Shown here: positions 6,120 to 11,787 of the stretch, piece after piece
How positions within the stretch are numbered: the stretch's first letter is position 1
Layout: every line of letters begins with the position of its first letter
NCBI GenBank assembly: GCA_000436915.1
Contig: HF994035.1
Coordinates: 5,938 to 17,724 of the forward strand
Source of the DNA: Prevotella sp. CAG:1092
GTDB lineage: Bacteria > Bacteroidota > Bacteroidia > Bacteroidales > Bacteroidaceae
Direction: 5' to 3'
DNA: 11,787 nucleotides
Made by a program: the position numbers and the translations under genes
The notes under the pieces: model-generated
Told to the model about the DNA's origin: nothing
Databases searched by the model: none
What the model saw: only the letters and a program-made list of their open reading frames with translations

Positions 6120-7631
6120 TTATTTCAGATATTCTGAGAAGTCGGTAAGGCGCATATCGCCCTTACGTAGGAAGGTGTCGTGGAAGGCGAGAGCTGCCAC
6201 CATAGATTGTGGCTCATGACCCATAGGAGCTATGTGGTTGAGATAATCGCGCAACAAAGGCTTGTAGTCAGGGTGAGCACAATTCTCTATTATTTCATGC
6301 GCACGACGTACAGGACCCTTGCCTCGGAGGTCGGCAAAGCCTTGCTCGGTAACGATGATGTCTACATCATGTTCGGTAGAGTCTACATGGCAGCACATAG
6401 GAACGATGGCACTAATTTTGCCACCCTTGGCAACAGAAGGCGTAGTGAAGATAGATATGTAGCCATTGCGCTCATAGTCGCACGAACCACCAATACCATT
6501 CATTAGCGATGAGCCGCAGATGTGGCTTGAGTTCTCGTTGCCATAGATGTCACACTCCAAGGCGGTGTTTAATGCGATAACTCCCAAGCGGCGGATAACC
6601 TCAGGAGAGTTTGCAATCTCGCTTTGGCGTATGGTGAGATGCTTAGAGAAGAAGTCCATATTGCTATACACCTGCTGCAAGCATTCGTTGGTAACGGTCA
6701 TTGCCGTAGCAGAAGCATATTTGATTTTACCTTCGAGCATATAGTTTACGGCTGCATCTTGCACCACCTCGCTATATACATTAAACTGAGGAATGAGTGG
6801 ACTTGTGCCCAAAGCCTTGAGCACGGCATTGCCTGTGGCACCCACACCACTCTGAATAGGCAAGAATGATTTTGGTATTCTGCCATGCTTCATGTCGTTG
6901 GCAAGGAGGTCGGCTACATGAAGACCTATACGCATAGTATCGTCATCAGGCTCCTTGAAAGCACGAGCCTCTTCAGGAATATTGCTTTCTATCACACCCA
7001 CAATTTTGCGAGGGTCTATGCTTACATAGTTATTGCCCACGCGGTCGTAAGGAGAGTGGATATCCATAACCTCACGATTCTCCCAGCACTCGTGTGGTTC
7101 CCATGTGTCGTGAAGGAAACGAGAGTTAGGGTTGTGGAATTGGTTGTGCTCGATAATTACCTTTTTAGCCAAGCGGGCTATAGTAGAAACGATGCCACCA
7201 GCAGTAGTAAGATAAGCTCTACACTCTGTGGCACCCTCGTCCAAATCGCTCACTTCGATGATTGCCCAGTCAACTTCGCCATAGAATCCGCGTCGCAGTC
7301 GCTCTGCCATATGACCGAGGTGCATATCCTCGTAGTCAACTTCTCCAAGATTGGTATGCGTGCGGAAGTCTTTGTTGGTAGAGAAAGGAGCACGGAACTT
7401 TAGTGCATGTGCTGCCGCCATGTCACCTTCCACACTCTGACACGAAGACGCTCCGGTGAGGATTCCCACCTGGAAAGGTTGTCCTGCATCATGCAGTCTT
7501 ACGGCACGCTTGGATAGTTCCCTAAAAATTGCTTTAGGATTACCATTAGGAGTAAAACCAGACAGAGCCATCATGTCTCCGTCGTTGATCATCTCAGCAG
7601 CCTCAATGGCTGTAATTCTTCTATAGGCCAT
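6120..7631 (-). CDS. Acetyl-CoA hydrolase / succinyl-CoA:acetate CoA-transferase family protein
   Basis: A 503-residue cytoplasmic enzyme of the Ach1/AarC family, which moves CoA between acyl-CoAs and acetate (for example succinyl-CoA plus acetate) or hydrolyses acetyl-CoA; it probably links acetate and succinate output in a fermentative anaerobe. Typical stretches are LSGFTPNGNPKAI near the start, APFSTNKDFR, the glycine-rich GVGATGNAV (262-270), VYSEVVQD with Glu288 as the likely CoA-thioester-forming glutamate, DIYGNENSSH, GIGGSCDYERNGYISIFTTPS, and C-terminal IVTEQGFADLRGKGPVRRA. The frame is open up to 7685, but the added 18 residues (MVLIILLIFAIKL...) overlap the predicted promoter -7 box at 7658-7665, so ATG at 7631 (MAYRRITAIEAAEMI) is chosen. 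Preferred acyl-CoA cannot be decided from sequence. The gene is divergent from cysS and appears to stand alone. Confidence 0.92.
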   Translation of the reverse strand: MAYRRITAIEAAEMINDGDMMALSGFTPNGNPKAIFRELSKRAVRLHDAGQPFQVGILTGASSCQSVEGDMAAAHALKFRAPFSTNKDFRTHTNLGEVDYEDMHLGHMAERLRRGFYGEVDWAIIEVSDLDEGATECRAYLTTAGGIVSTIARLAKKVIIEHNQFHNPNSRFLHDTWEPHECWENREVMDIHSPYDRVGNNYVSIDPRKIVGVIESNIPEEARAFKEPDDDTMRIGLHVADLLANDMKHGRIPKSFLPIQSGVGATGNAVLKALGTSPLIPQFNVYSEVVQDAAVNYMLEGKIKYASATAMTVTNECLQQVYSNMDFFSKHLTIRQSEIANSPEVIRRLGVIALNTALECDIYGNENSSHICGSSLMNGIGGSCDYERNGYISIFTTPSVAKGGKISAIVPMCCHVDSTEHDVDIIVTEQGFADLRGKGPVRRAHEIIENCAHPDYKPLLRDYLNHIAPMGHEPQSMVAALAFHDTFLRKGDMRLTDFSEYLK

Positions 7632-7657
7632 AGGATAAAAGGGTTTAAGTTTGATGG

Positions 7658-7685
7658 CAAAGATAAGTAAAATAATCAAGACCAA
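7658..7685 (-). promoter_or_regulatory. Predicted promoter of the CoA-transferase gene
   Basis: On the minus strand TATCTTTG occupies 7665 down to 7658, 26 bases before the chosen ATG. A possible -33 TTG lies at 7685-7683 with a 17-base spacer, shorter than the usual 19-21, so the upstream element is uncertain. The downstream TTTGCC context resembles the mutS promoter. Confidence 0.55.
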
Positions 7686-7812
7686 AAAGAAAAAGCTGGT
7701 AATTTGTTATTTATATGCAGAAAGCGACGCAATTGTTGTATTTAGATACATTTCTTTTGCAATGTGATAGAAATATATCGTGATATTATTACCATTAATC
7801 GTTTTTTTGTGC

Positions 7813-7820
7813 TAACTTTG
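7813..7820 (+). promoter_or_regulatory. Predicted -7 box of cysS
   Basis: TAACTTTG fits TAnnTTTG and lies 29 bases before the cysS ATG. No TTG is present at the expected -33 distance; that position is AT-rich, so the upstream element is weak or degenerate. A short purine run AAGGA at about 7840 could serve as a weak ribosome-binding site. The rest of the divergent gap (7666-7812) is AT-rich and shows no other structure I can support. Confidence 0.55.
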
Positions 7821-7849
7821 CAAGCATCATATTTAAATAAGGATAAATT

Positions 7850-9340
7850 ATGGAACAAACATTAGTAATATACAACACCCTAAGCCGTAGCAAGGAGCGT
7901 TTTCAACCATTGCATGCACCAAATGTAGGTATGTATGTTTGTGGTCCAACCGTATATGGCGATCCACATCTTGGACATGCTCGTCCTGCCATCACTTTCG
8001 ACCTTTTGTTCCGTTATCTCAAGCATTTGGGATATAAGGTGCGCTATGTTAGAAACATTACCGACGTAGGCCACTTGGAGCACGATGCTGATGAGGGCGA
8101 CGACAAGATAGAGAAGAAGGCACGCCTTGAGCAGCTTGAGCCTATGGAGATAGCACAATATTATACTAATCGCTATCATCAGGCTATGGATGCTCTCAAC
8201 GTGTTGCCACCAAGCATAGAGCCTCATGCCACAGGTCATATCATAGAGCAGGAGCAGCTGGTACAGCAAATCTTGGACAACGGATATGCCTATGAGAGCA
8301 ATGGCAGTATATATTTCGATATCGAGAAATACAACAAAGACCATAAGTATGGTATTCTCTCTGGTCGTAGCCTTGAGAATATCATTGACGAGAGCCGTAC
8401 TCTGCAGGGAGTAGGCGAGAAGAAGAACCAAGCAGACTTCGCTTTGTGGAAGAAGGCACAGCCTGAGCATATCATGCGTTGGCCAAGTCCTTGGAGCGAT
8501 GGTTTCCCAGGATGGCATTGCGAATGTACTGCTATGGGAAGAAAGTATCTTGGCAACCACTTCGATATTCATGGTGGAGGTATGGACCTCGTATTCCCAC
8601 ATCATGAGTGTGAGATAGCACAGGCTGTGGCTTCGCAGGGCGACCAGATGGTGAAATACTGGATGCACAACAACATGATAACCATCAATGGTCAGAAGAT
8701 GGGTAAGAGCCTTGGCAACTTCATCACTTTGGAGCAGTTCTTCACAGGCAACCATCCATCGCTTGAGCAGGCTTATTCGCCAATGACAATACGCTTCTTC
8801 ATCCTCTCTGCCCACTATCGTGGAACTGTAGACTTCTCTAACGATGCTTTGAAGGCAAGTCAGAAGGGATTGCAGAAACTTATGGATGGCATCTCGGCTA
8901 TGGAGCGTATCAATGCTGAGGCTAAGAGCACAGAGGATGTTCACAACTTCGTTAGCGCATTACGCCAGAAATGCTATGATGCTATGAACGACGACTTGCA
9001 GACTCCACTCGTTATCAGTAACTTGTTTGAGGCTTGCCATGTTATCAATACCATCGTAGACCATAAGGCAACTATCGATGCTGCAGACCTTGAGGAATTG
9101 AAGTCTACTATCAGCACCTTCGCTTACGACATCCTCGGACTCCGTGCTGATGTTTCTTCTGGCGATGGTAAGCGAGAGGAAGCTTTCGGCAAGGTTGTCG
9201 ACATGGTATTGGAACTTAGAAAGCAGGCACGTAGCGAGAAGAACTGGGCTGTATGCGACCAGATTCGTGACGCTTTGAAGGAAGCAGGCTTTGATGTTAA
9301 AGACACCAAGGATGGCTGCGTATGGAAGCTTAATTGCTAA
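7850..9340 (+). CDS. cysS: Cysteinyl-tRNA synthetase
   Basis: A class I aminoacyl-tRNA synthetase that activates cysteine with ATP and charges tRNA-Cys in the cytoplasm. The 496-residue product is full length. The catalytic domain holds YVCGPTVYGDPHLGHARP with the HIGH-type motif HLGH (40-43), and the signature loop KMGKSLGN with K283-M-G-K-S287. The zinc site that discriminates cysteine is intact: Cys31, Cys224 (in WHCEC), His251 and Glu255 (in FPHHECE). The C-terminal anticodon-binding and helical region ends with AVCDQIRDALKEAGFDVKDTKDGCVWKL, typical of bacterial CysRS. KMGKS in place of KMSKS is a tolerated variant and should not impair function. The gene has its own promoter box and its own terminator (9381-9415), so it is probably monocistronic. 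It is expected to be essential unless a second copy exists elsewhere. Confidence 0.98.
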   Translation: MEQTLVIYNTLSRSKERFQPLHAPNVGMYVCGPTVYGDPHLGHARPAITFDLLFRYLKHLGYKVRYVRNITDVGHLEHDADEGDDKIEKKARLEQLEPMEIAQYYTNRYHQAMDALNVLPPSIEPHATGHIIEQEQLVQQILDNGYAYESNGSIYFDIEKYNKDHKYGILSGRSLENIIDESRTLQGVGEKKNQADFALWKKAQPEHIMRWPSPWSDGFPGWHCECTAMGRKYLGNHFDIHGGGMDLVFPHHECEIAQAVASQGDQMVKYWMHNNMITINGQKMGKSLGNFITLEQFFTGNHPSLEQAYSPMTIRFFILSAHYRGTVDFSNDALKASQKGLQKLMDGISAMERINAEAKSTEDVHNFVSALRQKCYDAMNDDLQTPLVISNLFEACHVINTIVDHKATIDAADLEELKSTISTFAYDILGLRADVSSGDGKREEAFGKVVDMVLELRKQARSEKNWAVCDQIRDALKEAGFDVKDTKDGCVWKLNC

Positions 9341-9380
9341 TAATATACTGTTTCACAGATATTTATTACACAAATGATAT

Positions 9381-9415
9381 TAAAGGCTAAGGAAATTCAA
9401 TTTCTTTAGCCTTTA
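9381..9415 (+). terminator. Rho-independent terminator of cysS
   Basis: TAAAGGCTAAGGAAATT (9381-9397) pairs with 9399-9415, with one G·T wobble and only C9398 between the arms, so the innermost A-T pairs will open to form the loop. The T-rich TTTATTGTT follows. It lies 40 bases after the cysS stop codon and directly before the fucosidase promoter. Confidence 0.75.
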
Positions 9416-9418
9416 TTG

Positions 9419-9450
9419 TTGGTGGATATGTGAAATAAGTTGTATTTTTG
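9419..9450 (+). promoter_or_regulatory. Predicted promoter of the fucosidase gene
   Basis: The -7 box TATTTTTG (9443-9450) has a TTG at 9419-9421 with a 21-base spacer. The ATG at 9477 follows 26 bases after the box, the same distance as in mutS and the CoA-transferase gene. The promoter abuts the cysS terminator, which argues for separate expression. Confidence 0.6.
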
Positions 9451-9476
9451 TAGTCGAAACCAATAACTATAACGTG

Positions 9477-10826
9477 ATGAAAGTAACTACTAAGAAGAAT
9501 CGTTTCAGCAGAATGAAGATTGGAGCAAAGGTTTGTGCTGCCATCTTCTGTTTGTCGTCGTTTGGAGCCTATGCCAACGCCGCTATACCCCACTATGAGC
9601 CAACTAAGGAAAACCTTGAATCGCGAAAGGAATTCCAAGATGCTAAGTTTGGTATCTTCTTGCATTGGGGACTGTACAGCATGCTTGCTACAGGCGAGTG
9701 GACTATGACAAACAAGGATTTAAACTACAAGGAGTATGCTAAGCTTGCAGGAGGCTTCTATCCCGGCAATTTCGATGCTGCTAAATGGGTGTCGGCAATA
9801 AAAGCATCGGGAGCCAAGTATATCTGTTTCACCACTCGTCATCACGAGGGTTTCTCGATGTTCCATACCAAGTATTCCGACTATAATATCGTGGATGCTA
9901 CGCCTTTCAAGCGCGACATACTGAAAGAACTTGCCGACGAATGCCATAAGCAGGGCATACGCTTGCACCTTTATTATTCGCATATAGACTGGTATCGTGA
10001 GGATGCTGTTTGGGGCAGAACAGGTCATGGTACAGGTCGTCCTAACCCTAAGGGCGATTGGAAGAGCTATTATAAGTTTATGAACAATCAGCTCACCGAG
10101 CTATTGACAAACTATGGCAAGATTGGTGCTATATGGTTTGATGGCTGGTGGGACCAGGATATAAACCCTAACTTCGATTGGGAGTTGCCATATCAATATA
10201 ACCTCATCCATAGCCTGCAACCAGCTTGCCTGATAGGCAACAACCATCATCAAACACCTTTCGAGGGCGAAGACTTCCAGATGTTTGAGCGCGACCTACC
10301 AGGCGAAAATGCTTCAGGATTGTCAGGACAGGATATTAGTCAGCTGCCTTTGGAGACATGTGAAACCATGAATGGCATGTGGGGATATAAGATCACAGAC
10401 CAAGACTATAAGTCGACCAAGACGTTGATACATTATCTCGTTAAGGCTGCTGGCAAGAATGCCAACCTCTTGATGAATATCGGTCCTCAGCCTGATGGCG
10501 AGCTGCCTGCTGTAGCCTTGGAGCGATTATCAGAGGTTGGAGAATGGATGAAGACCTATGGCGAAACCATATACGGCACTCGTAATGGTATTGTAGCTCC
10601 TCATGATTGGGGTGTTACTACACAAAAGGGCAACCGCTTGTTTGTGCATATCCTAAACCTTCAGGATAAATCGCTTTATCTTCCTACTGGCAACCACAAG
10701 ATAAAAGCAGCTTTCGACTTTGCAACAAAGCAGAAGGTGAAAATCCAGAAGGTAGATGGCGGCATATTGCTAAACCTTGACAAAGTGCCTACCGAGGTTG
10801 ACAAGGTGGTGGAGATTAGCTTGTAA
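9477..10826 (+). CDS. Secreted GH29 alpha-L-fucosidase
   Basis: A 449-residue glycoside hydrolase family 29 enzyme that releases terminal alpha-L-fucose from glycans by a retaining mechanism. A signal peptide is visible: a long basic start (KVTTKKNRFSRMKIGAK), a hydrophobic core (VCAAIFCLSSFGAYA) and likely type I cleavage near AYANA, so the enzyme should be periplasmic. Family motifs include KFGIFLHWGLYSM, FTTRHHEGFSMFHTKYSDYN, IWFDGWWD with the probable nucleophile Asp222, ETCETMNGMWGYK, and AGKNANLLMNIGPQPDG. The small C-terminal beta domain follows to the end. A GTG at 9474 is in frame, but ATG at 9477 is more likely; ATG at 9513 would give a more standard short signal peptide and remains possible. 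No SusC/SusD pair or other glycan-degrading gene lies within the window, so it is not visibly part of a polysaccharide utilisation locus. The acid/base residue and subfamily were not assigned. Confidence 0.94.
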   Translation: MKVTTKKNRFSRMKIGAKVCAAIFCLSSFGAYANAAIPHYEPTKENLESRKEFQDAKFGIFLHWGLYSMLATGEWTMTNKDLNYKEYAKLAGGFYPGNFDAAKWVSAIKASGAKYICFTTRHHEGFSMFHTKYSDYNIVDATPFKRDILKELADECHKQGIRLHLYYSHIDWYREDAVWGRTGHGTGRPNPKGDWKSYYKFMNNQLTELLTNYGKIGAIWFDGWWDQDINPNFDWELPYQYNLIHSLQPACLIGNNHHQTPFEGEDFQMFERDLPGENASGLSGQDISQLPLETCETMNGMWGYKITDQDYKSTKTLIHYLVKAAGKNANLLMNIGPQPDGELPAVALERLSEVGEWMKTYGETIYGTRNGIVAPHDWGVTTQKGNRLFVHILNLQDKSLYLPTGNHKIKAAFDFATKQKVKIQKVDGGILLNLDKVPTEVDKVVEISL

Positions 10827-10852
10827 TAATAAGGTATATATAAGTATAAAAT

Positions 10853-10885
10853 AAAAGATGCAAGACTCATGGTCTTGCATCTTTT
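10853..10885. terminator. Bidirectional terminator between fucosidase and cutC remnant
   Basis: A perfect 14-bp stem, AAAAGATGCAAGAC (10853-10866) with GTCTTGCATCTTTT (10872-10885), has a five-base loop. The A-run on the left and T-run on the right serve both directions. It lies 26 bases after the fucosidase stop codon and 11 bases beyond the end of the leftward cutC frame, exactly where convergent genes need it. Confidence 0.88.
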
Positions 10886-10896
10886 GTTTGCTGATA

Positions 10897-11292
10897 TTAC
10901 ATTTCAATAATCTTTGCAATAGTATCTTTCACTCTCTGAGGTGACGAAACAAGGGTGGTGCCTTCGTCAGCATCCTTAGAGCCCATGTGCACTTCTTGGT
11001 TGTGGCTTTTCATTTTGCTTGGCACACTTACTCTTGCTGAGAAATGATATTCATGGATTCCTGTGGCCTCATAGATGGCGCGAATATTGTCTTCTGTTAC
11101 TCCACTACCAGCCAAGAGGATTATTCTGCCTGCTGCCTTCTTCTGGAGTTCTGCCAAGAGGTTTACACCCTCTATAGCCTTAGGCTGTTGACCCGAGGTG
11201 AGGATGCGCTCGCAGCCAAGTTTGATGATATCTTCCAAAGCCTTGAATGGGTCTGCAGTGCGGTCGAAAGCACGATGAAAACTTACAGACAT
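10897..11292 (-). pseudogene. cutC: CutC family protein, N-terminal half missing
   Basis: The 131-residue frame matches only the C-terminal half of CutC, a TIM-barrel protein of about 240-250 residues historically linked to copper homeostasis. Diagnostic stretches are SVSFHRAFDRTADPFKALEDI at the start, GCERILTSGQQPKAIEG, IILLAGSGVTEDNIRAI, and HEYHFSARVSVPSKM near the end. In intact CutC the FHRAFD strand lies in mid-barrel, after about 110-120 residues that are absent here. Upstream of the ATG the frame closes at a TAA four codons back from the start, and none of the other frames in 11293-11400 looks like CutC. The fragment would make less than half a barrel and is unlikely to fold alone, so I call it a remnant. 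The 3' end is intact, with the normal terminator. The missing half may have been deleted, or pushed beyond the window by an insertion. Confidence 0.8.
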
Positions 11293-11400
11293 AGTTGTTT
11301 ATGCTAATTCTGTACATGTATTTAATGTTCAATTGGGGAGCGGATTGACGTGTAAATTCCACTAAAAATATATGATGGTGGAAAAAGTATAGTTTGAGAT
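11293..11400. other. Junction between the cutC remnant and AT-rich right end
   Basis: This stretch separates the 5' break of cutC from the divergent lipoprotein frame. It contains no recognisable CutC coding sequence on either strand, no terminal inverted repeat that I can pair within the window, and no clear TAnnTTTG promoter. The nearest candidate, TATAGTTTG at 11388-11396, has one base too many and would start transcription at about the ATG. It is the likely site of a rearrangement. Confidence 0.45.
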
Positions 11401-11787
11401 ATGGGAACTATTAGATTTATTGTTGCTTTGATGCTTCTTTTGAGTGCGTTATCTTCATGTGATAAATTTTCTTCTGCGGATGGTGGAATGAAAGAAAATG
11501 CTATAATTGCTACTTCTGATGCAATAGAAATAGATCATCATCACTCAAGGAATCACAATAAGGATGTTTCTCGAACAGAATAGTCTTACTCTTCTCAAAA
11601 TGAAGAAATGTATGCTTTCGAAAAAAGGAAATATATATATAGTGGAAATCCAATGCTTGATAATTTGACTAGAATGGCTCAGGAAGATGCGTATTGTAGT
11701 AAATCAATGTCAAATGAACATTTATACAAATATACCAATGAGTTTCTTCGAAAGGGCGAATTGTGTGATTTGAAATGTATAAATTGT
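11401..11787 (+). pseudogene. Lipoprotein-like gene with in-frame TAG, runs off window
   Basis: ATG at 11401 opens a 60-codon frame ending at TAG (11581-11583). The first 20 residues form a lipoprotein signal: Arg5, hydrophobic core (FIVALMLLLSA) and lipobox L17-S18-S19-C20. After it comes a polar stretch with a His-rich patch (IDHHHSRNHNK). Past the TAG the same frame stays open for 68 more codons to the window edge, with protein-like content (for example MLDNLTRMAQEDAYCSKS, then a Cys-containing ELCDLKCINC). This suggests one longer secreted protein broken by a nonsense mutation, rather than a 60-residue gene. A short real lipoprotein at 11401-11583 and a second gene starting at ATG 11608 is the alternative. 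The sequence is more AT-rich, with different codon preference from cysS or mutS, hinting at acquired DNA. Family unknown. Confidence 0.55.

Noticed and set aside
5977..6219. 80-codon + strand frame starting at GTG with an 11-residue HFFDDK repeat
   Set aside because: A 33-base period automatically keeps one frame and repeats a peptide; the opposite strand is also open with an LSSKKC repeat. The frame runs antisense into the CoA-transferase 3' end and has no promoter or ribosome-binding site. A real small repeat protein cannot be fully excluded.
6885..7403. 172-codon + strand frame inside the CoA-transferase gene
   Set aside because: It is antisense to a conserved enzyme with all family motifs; no promoter or domain supports it.
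7880..8944. 354-codon minus-strand frame inside cysS
   Set aside because: It lies entirely antisense to an intact, motif-complete cysS, and its translation has no recognisable domain.
11581..11583. Programmed readthrough or recoding of the TAG codon
   Set aside because: No recoding element, suppressor tRNA or known readthrough family is visible; a nonsense mutation is the simpler account.

Overview
The window reads as chromosomal DNA from a member of the Bacteroidota, most likely Prevotella or a close relative. Five intergenic regions carry the Bacteroidota-type -7 box TAnnTTTG, four of them with an upstream TTG at a workable distance. Strong Shine-Dalgarno sequences are scarce, two lipoproteins have typical lipoboxes, and the protein set (MutS, AAA_14/DUF4143 ATPase, Ach1/AarC-type CoA-transferase, secreted GH29 fucosidase) fits that group. 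The genus is an inference from protein flavour, not a computed assignment.

Layout, left to right. Bases 1-190 are the 3' end of a Hly-III family membrane protein, closed by a terminator (230-286). mutS (420-3044) and a Cof-type HAD phosphatase (3115-3921) run rightward, probably as one unit, separated by an A/G-rich iterated spacer. A convergent gap (3922-4076) holds a C-rich motif and a long near-perfect palindrome. Leftward genes follow: a small lipoprotein (4077-4628) and an AAA_14/DUF4143 ATPase (4662-5960). Upstream of the ATPase, four 18-bp direct repeats sit at an exact 33-bp period, the first lying between the -33 and -7 boxes of its likely promoter. Further right are a leftward acetyl-CoA hydrolase/CoA-transferase (6120-7631), a divergent promoter region, rightward cysS (7850-9340) with its own terminator, and a secreted GH29 alpha-L-fucosidase (9477-10826). 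A bidirectional terminator then separates the fucosidase from a leftward cutC that lacks its N-terminal half (10897-11292). The last ~400 bases are more AT-rich and hold the start of a lipoprotein frame interrupted by an in-frame TAG.

Most genes are independent housekeeping or catabolic functions: mismatch repair, cysteinyl-tRNA charging, acyl-CoA/acetate metabolism and fucose release. The parts least explained by ordinary annotation are the 33-bp-period array on the ATPase promoter and the right-hand junction, where cutC is cut and a damaged lipoprotein gene begins. No tRNA, rRNA, transposase or CRISPR was seen, and no gene-free stretch exceeds 300 bases.
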